A DNA stretch of 64,000 bases from an uncultured Eubacteriales bacterium (lineage in GTDB: Bacteria > Bacillota > Clostridia > Christensenellales > Borkfalkiaceae): assembly GCA_900543915.1 (NCBI GenBank), contig UQTB01000002.1, positions 62,001 to 126,000 on the forward strand, in the 5' to 3' direction. The notes beneath the pieces were generated by a model, which was not told the DNA's origin, did no database searches, and saw nothing but the letters and a program-made list of their open reading frames with translations. This document shows, one piece after another, positions 9,436-17,739 of this stretch. Made by a program: the position numbers and the translations under genes. Every line of letters begins with the position of its first letter. Positions within the stretch are counted from its first letter, which is position 1.

Positions 9436-9632
9436 TGGGACTCCTTTTCTTCTATCCTGCACTTCACCGCTTTTTGAAAGGAAACGCTGTCCAGCATCAC
9501 GATGCGTCCGCACGTTTCGCAGCGGAGTTTGATATCCGCGCCGATCCGCGTGATCTCCCAGCGATCGCCCCCGCAGGGGTGCTTTTTTCGGGTAATTACG
9601 CGGTCGCCGATTTTGTAATCGCTTACAGCCAT
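9432..9632 (-). CDS. DUF951 family protein
   Basis: A 66-residue basic protein with the DUF951 pattern. It has a YKIGDRVITRKKHPCGGDRW opening and a RCETCGR motif, three cysteines that may bind zinc. The function is unknown; in Bacillota it often lies among replication and translation genes. It overlaps the upstream hydrolase gene by 10 bp and the lepB TTG start by 4 bp, so all three are translationally coupled. Confidence 0.85.
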   Translation of the reverse strand: MAVSDYKIGDRVITRKKHPCGGDRWEITRIGADIKLRCETCGRIVMLDSVSFQKAVKCRIEEKESH

Positions 9633-11281
9633 AAAATGTTATTGACGAGATACTCCCCGTCGATATGCAGAATCAACAGATTCACGAGATTGGGCGTGCG
9701 CAGCAGGCGCCCCTCCTCCGTCTTGAATCTGTTGAAAAAAAACTTCAGCGAATGCCAGGTTTCTCCGCCGGGAATCTTTCCGTCCGCATAATAATGCGTT
9801 TCTTTTTCCGTATCGGCGCTGCAGACCAGTTCTACGAGGACGGAGCTCTTTTCGCTCGCGTACACATCCATTAAAAGAATGGAATTTTCCGTGAGGAGTT
9901 CTTTGATTTCGTTGATTTTATAAGTCTTTAATCCGCCTTCGCCGTACGCTCCCGCAATGTCCATAGGGCCGGTTCTGACACAGACGGCGTTTCCGTTTTG
10001 ACTTAGAAAGGTATCACCGTACATGATACCCGTCTGATAGTAGGGTATAAACAGATCTTCGGAACATTTATTGTTGTAGATCAACCTGCTGCCGCTGGAA
10101 ACGGAGTGTTCCGGCTCTACGCTTTTCGCCGCGATCTTGGTCGATGCGGTAAACCCGTTAAGATAGGAAATTTCCGCGAAAAAGAAGAGTTTTTTTATCC
10201 CCTTTTCCGGATACAGCCGAAAATAATAGCGGTTTCCCTCGCGGAATTGCAGCGGAACCAGCTCCCAGCAGCGCAAGGCAGGGTTTGTTTCGTTGGAAGC
10301 GGTATGTACTTTCACCTTTTCGACGGGGTTTTTGTCGACCGAAACGCATACGAGAACAGAGTCGTCCGCCTGCTCCAAAGTGATGTCCGAAAGACCGAAC
10401 AGAGGCTCCTGCCCGGGAAAAAGCGCATTCATAAAAAACAATTCCAGATCTTTCAGCGCCTTGTTGTCGAGATAACAGTCGGCGTTTACGGAAAGATACA
10501 GCGCGGCGGGAATCTCGGGAGAAATGCGCGCCAGCGTATCCGCTGCGCGGTCGCAGTCACAGAGCGCGTGATTGGTGGAGGTCATCATTAACACGGGGCA
10601 CTTAACATACTGCGCGTAAGCCTGCACGTCGATCGCGGCGAGATATCTGTAATTACCCTCGTCGAAATCGGGATCCGGATGTTCGCCGAATCTGAAAAAC
10701 TTAGCGTAGGCGCGCCAGCCGACGCTGAACGCCGTGGCCGCGCAGTCTACTTCCCCTTCCATCGCGGAAAGATACCACGCGATATCTCCGCCGACCCCGG
10801 AGCCGTAGACGCCCACCCGCTTTCCGGGATTCTTTTCTTTCAAAAAACGAACGCCGTAGCGCGCAGTGCAGCCCCATTCGTAATAGGGCGTATCCGACGC
10901 ATCTCCTTCCAGAGTCGGCTCAAAGGACTTTGCGTCGCCCGCCCCGTCGGGATAATGCGTCCCTTCCGGCAAAGCGGAACCGGCGTATTCTATCGACAAG
11001 ACGCCGAATCCCTCTTTTGCGAACTTCTCCATCAGCGCTTTGTCTTCCTTTTTTCCGAGATCCGGCAAAAACAACAGAGAAGCGCTGACAGCGCCGTCTT
11101 CCCGACAGGCATAAACGCCCGCAACCGAAACTCTTTCGCCTGAGATCTCCCGCCCTGAAAAGCGCACTTTTTCCCATACGATTCCGTCGCAGGACATGCG
11201 ATCCGCAGCAACCGCTTCCGGCGGCAGGACTGCATCCGAATTTTTCCATAGCGTCACGGGCGTCAAGATTGCATTCGACAT
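9623..11281 (-). CDS. Alpha/beta-hydrolase-like protein without a canonical nucleophile
   Basis: A 552-residue protein with an N-terminal alpha/beta-hydrolase core resembling acyl-CoA thioesterase (BAAT C-terminal) or dienelactone-hydrolase folds. A C-terminal beta-rich half (about 300-552) is not recognised. In the nucleophile-elbow position the sequence is GVYGSGVGGDIAW (about 157-169). Aligning it with the usual GGSYGG elbow puts Gly162 where Ser should be, with Ser161 one residue early. A later TSTNHALCDCDRA could hold the His/Asp region. It may be inactive, or the Ser shift may be tolerated. There is no signal peptide, and it is the gene just below sbcC in the operon. Confidence 0.55.
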   Translation of the reverse strand: MSNAILTPVTLWKNSDAVLPPEAVAADRMSCDGIVWEKVRFSGREISGERVSVAGVYACREDGAVSASLLFLPDLGKKEDKALMEKFAKEGFGVLSIEYAGSALPEGTHYPDGAGDAKSFEPTLEGDASDTPYYEWGCTARYGVRFLKEKNPGKRVGVYGSGVGGDIAWYLSAMEGEVDCAATAFSVGWRAYAKFFRFGEHPDPDFDEGNYRYLAAIDVQAYAQYVKCPVLMMTSTNHALCDCDRAADTLARISPEIPAALYLSVNADCYLDNKALKDLELFFMNALFPGQEPLFGLSDITLEQADDSVLVCVSVDKNPVEKVKVHTASNETNPALRCWELVPLQFREGNRYYFRLYPEKGIKKLFFFAEISYLNGFTASTKIAAKSVEPEHSVSSGSRLIYNNKCSEDLFIPYYQTGIMYGDTFLSQNGNAVCVRTGPMDIAGAYGEGGLKTYKINEIKELLTENSILLMDVYASEKSSVLVELVCSADTEKETHYYADGKIPGGETWHSLKFFFNRFKTEEGRLLRTPNLVNLLILHIDGEYLVNNILWL

Positions 11282-11289
11282 GTTTTCTC

Positions 11290-13980
11290 CTAAATCGAGA
11301 GCGAGACGACCGAGCCCCGCTCTTCCGTCGCTCCCTGTACGAGTATTTTTGCGTTGATTCGGTGTTTCAATTCCGCTACGTGCGAAATCAACCCGATGGA
11401 AAAGTGCGTATTCTTCAGCTTTTCCAGACTGTCCATCACGGTATCGACCAAAGTTTCGTCGAGCGCGCCGAATCCCTCGTCCAGAAAGAAGAATTCGATC
11501 GGCGTGTTCGATTTTTCACAGATAGCGCCGGACAGCGCCACCGCGAGGGACAGAGAAACCAAAAAAACTTCTCCACCCGAAAGGGTATTGACGCTGCGTT
11601 TCATCCCGCCGTTCAGATTATCCGAAATAAAAAATTCTCTTTCGTAATCCAGCGAATAGCGGCCGAGCGTGAGTTCGGAAAGGGTGAAAGAAGCTGAATG
11701 CGCGATTTCTGACAGGTATTCGTCGGCGACAAACTCCATCAGAGACTGCTTTTTTACGAGGGAGGAAAGCTGATCGACCAAGGCGAATCGGCGCTGCTTT
11801 TCCGCCTTTCTCTTCTCGATCTCGCGCTTTTTCTCCAGCATTTTCAAATAGTCTTCCAGCTTGACGCGCTGCGCCGCAATCGTACCGTCGTCGCTCCGCA
11901 GCATTCCGTCCAATTCCGCCAGGCGCGCGCGGCGGGCGTTCAATGCGGCAACGTCCACCGACGCCCCGCCCAGCTGCTCCTCGGCATGTGCCCTTGTTTC
12001 CTGCCAATACAGGAGGCGCTGCTGAAACTGGTCGTTTTCTCTCTGATAAACGGCGACCTGTTCTTCGGACAAAAATGCCTCGCGCGCCTGTGTGATAGAT
12101 ATTATACCACACTTTTCCATGTTTTGTTTCATGATTTTCTGATTTTCTTGGATGATTTTTTTCAAATACGCGATTTTTTCCTCCAAAGCCGCACGTTCTG
12201 CGGCCGCCGTTGTAAGAACCCCCCGCGTTTCATCCAAAATCTTATCCCAACGCTCTTTTTTTTCGGCCAGTCGATTTTTTTCCAGCGAAAGCGCGTCGAA
12301 GATTTCCTTCACGCCCTTTCCGCCGGTAAAGGCGTTTATTTTCCCGCGCTCTTCCCTTGTTTCCTCCGCTGTACGCTCCAGCTCATCCCTCCAATCCGAA
12401 AGACGCTCTGCGCGGTTTTCCGCTTCTTTGCGCTTCACGGCGCGCGCGCTTTCCAGCGCCGAGCGCTCTTTTTCTGCGGCAGAACGCTCGCTTTCCCTCT
12501 TTTTATGCGTCTCAAGCGCCTCGTAGAGAGCGCGTTTCAGCTCGTCGGCGTCTTCCTTTGCGAGATTCAGTTCGTTTAATCTCTCTTCGATGAGCGCAAG
12601 CTCCTTCTTAAAATCGAGAGAAACTGCCGTTTGCAGCGGAGAGGTACCGTATGCGGGCAGCGCCTTCAGCCAGTCGGAAAAATAATTTTTCCAATCCGCA
12701 AGCTCTCTCGACAAAATGATTTTTTCAACCGAGCGCTCAAACATGGAAAACACGTCGCCCTGCGCCAACCCTGCGATTTTCTCCTCCAGATCCGCCAGCA
12801 GCACCTCCAGCCTGCCGACATCGGCGTTCAGGGAGGAGATTTCCCGCTCGGCGTCAGCCGCTTTTTTTTGCAGCGCTTCTATTTTTTTCTCGCGTTCTTT
12901 CAGGTCGGATTCTTTCGCAAAATACGCCCCCGCCAGCGCGAGCTTTTCCGTCAGAGCGTCCGTCGTTTCTTGATAACGAATGTACGCCTCATCGTTCATT
13001 ATGTCTGACAGAATTTTATTTGATTTTTCCTTTAATTTCTCATTTTTTTCAAGATTTATCAGGACAGCGGACAATTCCTCTTTTGCCTCTTCCGCCGCGT
13101 TTAAGTAGGCAATCACCTGCCCAGCGCCCTCTGCACGGGCGATTTTCTCGCGGCGGGCCTCGACTTTGGGAAGCGCGTTTTCAAATTCGATCAGCTTTGC
13201 CTTTGCCTCAGCCAGTTCAGCCAGAATCCGTTCCGTTCTTTCTTCGCGGTCGATATCCCTTTTCAGCGAAACATACTCCTCTTCGCGCTTTGCGCGCTCC
13301 TCTTCCCGGCGCATCAGCTCCGCTTCCATTCTGCGGTAATCCTCCCGCCTGTAATCCTCGTAAAAGCGATATTCCGCATCGATCTGATCGATTTCTCCCT
13401 TTAATTTCCCCCAGCGCTGCTGAACCTTATCCTGCAGCTGAAAGCCGTAACGGTCGAGGGAAAACAGCCGCCCGACGATATCCAGGCGGTCGCGCCTCGG
13501 AGACTTGACAAAGCGATCGAATTCTCCCTGCGGCAGGACGATGCACTTTTTGAAATCCTCATAACTGAGTCCGATGATGGCGTTCAGCCGCTCGGAAACG
13601 CGGTTCATCCCCTCTTCCACCGCGCATTTAGCACCGTTTTCTTCGCGGTATAGAACCGCCGAAGCGACTTTTGCCTCGCGGTTTTCTTTCAAGGGAAATT
13701 CCCTGACCACTTCATACAGGACGTTTTTCCCCTCTTCCCGCGTTTCAAATTGAAACACGACTCTTCCTTTCCATTTTTTTACGTTGACGAAATCGCCCTT
13801 CTGCCCCTTTTCCGAGCGCCCGTACAGCGCGAGCATGATGCAGTCTAATATCGTGCTCTTTCCGCTCCCCGTATTGCCGAAAATCCCGAACAGGCCGGCT
13901 TTTATCAGAGGTCTGAAATCAATTACCTGGCGGTCCGAAAAGCTGTTGATCCCTTCTATTTCCAGTCTGATCGGCTTCAT
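11290..13980 (-). CDS. sbcC: SbcC exonuclease subunit (Rad50-like SMC ATPase)
   Basis: ATPase subunit of the SbcCD nuclease, which processes hairpins and protein-blocked DNA ends. At 896 residues, Walker A FGNTGSGKSTILD lies near residues 33-46. A Q-loop region PQGEFDRFVKSP follows, then long coiled coils from about 190 to 760. The signature TLSGGEVFLVSLSLAVALSG and Walker B EFFFLDEGFGALDE are at the C-terminus. No CxxC zinc hook is present in the middle of the coiled coil, which is unusual. It overlaps the sbcD stop by four bases. Confidence 0.92.
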   Translation of the reverse strand: MKPIRLEIEGINSFSDRQVIDFRPLIKAGLFGIFGNTGSGKSTILDCIMLALYGRSEKGQKGDFVNVKKWKGRVVFQFETREEGKNVLYEVVREFPLKENREAKVASAVLYREENGAKCAVEEGMNRVSERLNAIIGLSYEDFKKCIVLPQGEFDRFVKSPRRDRLDIVGRLFSLDRYGFQLQDKVQQRWGKLKGEIDQIDAEYRFYEDYRREDYRRMEAELMRREEERAKREEEYVSLKRDIDREERTERILAELAEAKAKLIEFENALPKVEARREKIARAEGAGQVIAYLNAAEEAKEELSAVLINLEKNEKLKEKSNKILSDIMNDEAYIRYQETTDALTEKLALAGAYFAKESDLKEREKKIEALQKKAADAEREISSLNADVGRLEVLLADLEEKIAGLAQGDVFSMFERSVEKIILSRELADWKNYFSDWLKALPAYGTSPLQTAVSLDFKKELALIEERLNELNLAKEDADELKRALYEALETHKKRESERSAAEKERSALESARAVKRKEAENRAERLSDWRDELERTAEETREERGKINAFTGGKGVKEIFDALSLEKNRLAEKKERWDKILDETRGVLTTAAAERAALEEKIAYLKKIIQENQKIMKQNMEKCGIISITQAREAFLSEEQVAVYQRENDQFQQRLLYWQETRAHAEEQLGGASVDVAALNARRARLAELDGMLRSDDGTIAAQRVKLEDYLKMLEKKREIEKRKAEKQRRFALVDQLSSLVKKQSLMEFVADEYLSEIAHSASFTLSELTLGRYSLDYEREFFISDNLNGGMKRSVNTLSGGEVFLVSLSLAVALSGAICEKSNTPIEFFFLDEGFGALDETLVDTVMDSLEKLKNTHFSIGLISHVAELKHRINAKILVQGATEERGSVVSLSI

Positions 13981-15146
13981 TGGTTCAATTCCTCCATGAT
14001 TTCGAGATAGAGCGAGAGCAGTTCCTCTTCCGGCTCCTTGCCGTATTTTGTCTTATAGTATTCGACGAACATCTCCCGGTCGGACAGATTTTTCCGCGAC
14101 AATTCACGCGCGGACCGATCCTCCGTCAGTTCGAGATTCAGCTTCAGCAGATTGGGAAACAGCGTGCGCAGGTGCTTGTTCTCAGAAAAAGCAAGCGGGC
14201 GGCTCAACGTCAGCGTCAGTTCAACATAGTAATCCCGCGCTTTTTCCAGCTGCGCTTCCGCGTCTGCCAGATCACAGGCGGAAATCCGTTTCAGCCGGAC
14301 GCCGCTCTGCAGAGGAATCTCCCTCAGATTTTCGATTTTTCCCCCCGAAAGGTCAAAGACAACGACCGCCTTTTCCACCGAACACTCGTCGAACGAATAT
14401 TGCAGGATCGCCCCCGAATAGCGGATCGTCCCCGTTTTATTCATCACCTGTTTTTTGTGAAGATGCCCAAGGGCAATATAAGCGCAGTCGGGCATGATAC
14501 TTCTGGATACGGCGCGCGCGCCGCCCAGGTCAATCTCACGCTCGCTGTCCGACACCTCGCCGCCGACCGTAAAAAAATGCCCGACCATTACGACGGGAAG
14601 CCGCTCCGCATTATATGCGACGCCCGCATGCAGCCAACGCTTCATTTTATCCGAAAACGTTTCGCCCTCTACGGCGTTTTCCTTATAGCGGTTCTCCGTC
14701 GGATACGGGATCAACGACAAAAACGCCCGTTCTTTGTCCTTGCTTTCACACGTCAGCCATCCGGCTCCCGCGGAGAGAACGCGTGCGTTTTCCGTCGCAA
14801 TCCCGGCGCGGATTTCCGCGTTGATATTTCCGGCCAGGACGATCCCCAGCTTTTCCGCCAGAGGAACAGCCGCGCAAAGGCGCATCGCGTCGTCGTGATT
14901 CCCGCTGATGACGACGACCAGCCTCTTACGCGCGGACAATTTCATGACGGTATCGTAAAAGAGATCTTCCGCTTCCGCACTCGGCAGATACGTGTCGAAC
15001 ACGTCCCCTGCGACCAGAACGACATCCACGTTTTCCCGCTCGGCGACGGATACGATTTCATCCAGCACGGCGCGCTGCTCTTCCAGCCGGTCTCTCCCTT
15101 CCAGTTTTTTCCCGATATGCCAATCGGAAGTATGTAAAAATCTCAT
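13977..15146 (-). CDS. sbcD: SbcD nuclease subunit (Mre11-like)
   Basis: Metal-dependent nuclease subunit of SbcCD, 389 residues. The phosphodiesterase motifs are in order: RFLHTSDWHIGKK, VLVAGDVFDT, ISGNHDDAMR, MVGHFF, and ALGHLHKKQ. These supply the two-manganese ligands. The C-terminal capping region (about 280-389) is less conserved. It is the first gene of the long minus-strand operon, just downstream of a divergent promoter region shared with the dnaD-like gene. Confidence 0.94.
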   Translation of the reverse strand: MRFLHTSDWHIGKKLEGRDRLEEQRAVLDEIVSVAERENVDVVLVAGDVFDTYLPSAEAEDLFYDTVMKLSARKRLVVVISGNHDDAMRLCAAVPLAEKLGIVLAGNINAEIRAGIATENARVLSAGAGWLTCESKDKERAFLSLIPYPTENRYKENAVEGETFSDKMKRWLHAGVAYNAERLPVVMVGHFFTVGGEVSDSEREIDLGGARAVSRSIMPDCAYIALGHLHKKQVMNKTGTIRYSGAILQYSFDECSVEKAVVVFDLSGGKIENLREIPLQSGVRLKRISACDLADAEAQLEKARDYYVELTLTLSRPLAFSENKHLRTLFPNLLKLNLELTEDRSARELSRKNLSDREMFVEYYKTKYGKEPEEELLSLYLEIMEELNQ

Positions 15147-15208
15147 TTGCCCTCACAGCGGTAAATACCACAATATTTTGTGTCCGCGAAAAAAAGAAAT
15201 AAAATATC

Positions 15209-15235
15209 TTGATTTTTTTCCATAAATATTATAAT
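15209..15235 (+). promoter_or_regulatory. Possible promoter for the dnaD-like gene
   Basis: A TTGATT (15209-15214) and TATAAT (15230-15235) pair with a short 15-bp spacer. It overlaps the opposing sbcD promoter, so the two may compete. The spacing is below optimum, so confidence is limited. Confidence 0.35.
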
Positions 15236-15256
15236 ATGATTAAAGAAATAAATCAA
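15228..15256 (-). promoter_or_regulatory. Promoter for the sbcD operon
   Basis: On the minus strand a TTGATT -35 box (15251-15256) and a TATAAT -10 box (15228-15233) are separated by 17 bp. Transcription should start near 15221, about 75 bp before the sbcD ATG. It lies back to back with the dnaD-like gene's promoter in an AT-rich stretch. Confidence 0.6.
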
Positions 15257-15282
15257 GTATTCGGACCAGGGAGATAGCATAC

Positions 15283-16707
15283 ATGGCATTTTGCTCTTTC
15301 GCAAAAGAATATTCCGGCGCCGCCACAACGGATATCGAGAATATTTTTATCTACGAATATTTGCCGGACGCTTCCGGAGAAGCCGTCAAAGTGTATTTAT
15401 ACGGCTTGTTTTTGTGCCAGAATTCGGAGTTTGACATGAATCTGCCGAAATTCGCCGAAAACGTAAAACTGCCGGAAGAAACGGTCGTGCAGTGTTTCCG
15501 GTATTGGGAAGAATTCGGCGCCGTTTTGATCGCGGAAGAGGAGCCTTTTCACGTTCAGTTTCTGCCTTTACGGAAAGCAGTCGGCAGCAAACCGAGAAAG
15601 ATCAAGCCGGAAAAATACGCGAAATTTACCGCGGCGCTGCAACCCCTTCTCGCCGGTCGCATGATCGGCACGAGCGAATATTCGGAGTATTTCAACGTGA
15701 TGGAGACGTACAATCTAAAGCCGGAAGCGCTCCTCATGATCGTGAAATACTGCGCCGACCGTAAGGGCAACGATATCGGATACCGATATATTCTGAGCGT
15801 CGCCAGGGATTTCGGCAAACGAGGCATCAATACGGAGGAAAAAGTGGAAAAGGAACTTTCCGCCTATGTCCTGCGCACCGCCGAACTGGAAAAGCTCCTC
15901 CGCGCGCTGAACGCCAAACGGCAGCCCGAGCCGGAAGATCTGAACTACCTGAACAAGTGGACGAAGGAACTCGGATTCGATTACGACACCATATTGTACG
16001 CCGCCGGAAAAGTCAAAAAAAGCAGCATCGCCAAGCTGGATGAATTCATCGCCGAACTGTACGCGCACAAGCGTTTTTCCAAGCGCGAGATTCAGGATTA
16101 TCTCGACAACAAGCGTTCTATTTACGAACTCGCGGTAAAAATCAACAAAGCGCTTTCCGTTTACTATGAAGTGCTGGATACGGTTGTGGACAACTATACC
16201 TCCCGCTGGCTGAACAGCGGCTATCGGGAAGACGCCCTGCTGCTGATTGCCAATTACTGCTTCAAACACAACAGGAACACGCTGGAAGAAATGGATACCG
16301 TCGTGAATGCGCTCTGCCGGGAAGGATTGATCTCCCTGGAAAGCATAGCGGAATATTTCAGGCAGTCCGCAATCGACGACAGGCTGATCCGCAACATCCT
16401 CGAGACCGTGGGGATCGGCAGAAATCCCAACAGCTGGGACAGAAAGAACCTGAAACTCTGGAAGAGCTGGAATTTCACCGACGAAATGATTTTGGAGGCA
16501 GCCAAGGCGGCATCCGGAAAGGCAAGCCCTATCGCCTACATCAACGCAATTCTGGGGAACTGGAAAAACGCCAACGTCTTTTCCCCCGACCAGATTGCGG
16601 CATCCGCGCCGAAAAACGGTAAAACGCAGCATTTTGCCAACGAACACAAATATTCCAAGGAGGAACTGGACGCAATCATCGACGACGTTGCGACCCTTGA
16701 ATTTTAA
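15283..16707 (+). CDS. DnaD-domain replication initiation protein
   Basis: A 474-residue DnaD/DnaB(Bsu)-type primosome protein, probably helping to load the replicative helicase. Residues 1-110 resemble the N-terminal winged-helix dimerisation domain, with a VKVYLYGLFLCQN stretch. Two regions resemble DnaD_2 domains: about 215-280 with a YLNKWTKELGFDYDTILYAA motif, and about 385-430 with an LKLWKSWNFTDEMILEAAK motif. A GGGAGATAGC ribosome site precedes the ATG. The helicase loader follows 2 bp downstream, so the pair probably acts together. Confidence 0.85.
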   Translation: MAFCSFAKEYSGAATTDIENIFIYEYLPDASGEAVKVYLYGLFLCQNSEFDMNLPKFAENVKLPEETVVQCFRYWEEFGAVLIAEEEPFHVQFLPLRKAVGSKPRKIKPEKYAKFTAALQPLLAGRMIGTSEYSEYFNVMETYNLKPEALLMIVKYCADRKGNDIGYRYILSVARDFGKRGINTEEKVEKELSAYVLRTAELEKLLRALNAKRQPEPEDLNYLNKWTKELGFDYDTILYAAGKVKKSSIAKLDEFIAELYAHKRFSKREIQDYLDNKRSIYELAVKINKALSVYYEVLDTVVDNYTSRWLNSGYREDALLLIANYCFKHNRNTLEEMDTVVNALCREGLISLESIAEYFRQSAIDDRLIRNILETVGIGRNPNSWDRKNLKLWKSWNFTDEMILEAAKAASGKASPIAYINAILGNWKNANVFSPDQIAASAPKNGKTQHFANEHKYSKEELDAIIDDVATLEF

Positions 16708-16709
16708 TC

Positions 16710-17627
16710 ATGGCATCCCTTTCCCACATCGTGGAACAACAACTGCAGGCGAGCCGGGAACAGGCGGAATACCGCGCAGAGCGAAATCTGAACAGAGCTT
16801 TGGAGGACGGATCGTTCCGGCAGGCATACCGGGAACTGAAGGAATTGGAAGTACGGCTGGCCGTCGGCGGCATCGATGCAAAAGAAACGCCGCCTCTGCA
16901 GAAAAGAAAGATACAGCTGAAAGGCATTTTGGCAGAACGCCTGAAGAAGCTCGGCATAAACGAACAGGATCTCGTGCCGCAGTATGCCTGCAAAAAATGC
17001 GGCGATACGGGCATTTCGGGAACGCATTTCTGCACCTGTTACAGAGAAAAACTCGCCGCGCTGTCAGCTTCCCCCATCGGCATTCCGATCGGTCTTTGTC
17101 CGACTTTCCGGGACGACACCGCGGCCAAACCGCAGGCGCTCGAAACCCTCTATCGGAAGATGAGAGAATTCTGCGATAAATTTCCCTCGACTGCGATTCG
17201 AAATCTGCTTTTTACCGGATCCACCGGGGGCGGAAAGACCTTTCTCGCCAGCATCGTCGCAAGAGAAATTTCCGAAAAAAAATATTCGTCCGTCGTCGTC
17301 ACGGCATTCGCTTTAAATCGGCTTTTCGTTCGTTATCACACGGAGCCGGGCGAAAAGCCGGATCTCTCCCCGCTGACCGACTGCGATCTGCTGGTAATCG
17401 ACGACCTCGGCACGGAACAGATCTATAAAAACGTGACGCTTGAATACCTGTTATCCACGATATCAGAGCGTATTCTGGCGCAGAAACACACGATCATCAC
17501 TACAAACCTCACGCCGGAAGAGCTGCTCGACCGCTACGGAGACCGCCTGTACAGCCGGCTGATGGACAAAAGGATCGGAAGAGCGATCAAATTCCCCGAT
17601 ACGGACTTCCGCCTGATCAAAGAATAA
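16710..17627 (+). CDS. DnaC/DnaI-type helicase loader ATPase
   Basis: A 305-residue AAA+ protein that loads DnaB onto DNA. A helical N-terminal domain contains a zinc-binding cluster, CKKC at 94-97 and CTC at 108-110. Walker A, TGSTGGGKTFLAS, lies near 169-181. Walker B, LLVIDDLGTE, is at about 227-236, followed by TIITTNLTPEEL and an RLYSRLMD arginine-finger region. These match DnaI/DnaC more than IstB. It starts two bases after the dnaD-like stop and ends at a bidirectional terminator. Confidence 0.88.
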   Translation: MASLSHIVEQQLQASREQAEYRAERNLNRALEDGSFRQAYRELKELEVRLAVGGIDAKETPPLQKRKIQLKGILAERLKKLGINEQDLVPQYACKKCGDTGISGTHFCTCYREKLAALSASPIGIPIGLCPTFRDDTAAKPQALETLYRKMREFCDKFPSTAIRNLLFTGSTGGGKTFLASIVAREISEKKYSSVVVTAFALNRLFVRYHTEPGEKPDLSPLTDCDLLVIDDLGTEQIYKNVTLEYLLSTISERILAQKHTIITTNLTPEELLDRYGDRLYSRLMDKRIGRAIKFPDTDFRLIKE

Positions 17628-17666
17628 ACGGCAGCCGCGCCGAACGGGGCGCAGATTACAAAAAAT

Positions 17667-17695
17667 AACCGCCGCTGCGATTTGCAGCGGCGGTT
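17667..17695. terminator. Bidirectional terminator between dnaI-like gene and fucI
   Basis: A perfect 12-bp stem (AACCGCCGCTGC paired with GCAGCGGCGGTT) with a five-base loop. An A-rich run lies on the left, serving the minus strand, and a short T tract on the right. It lies between two converging genes. Confidence 0.75.
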
Positions 17696-17739
17696 TCCAA
17701 TATAACCTAAGAGGGAGGCTATAACGGACTGTGAGCGAT

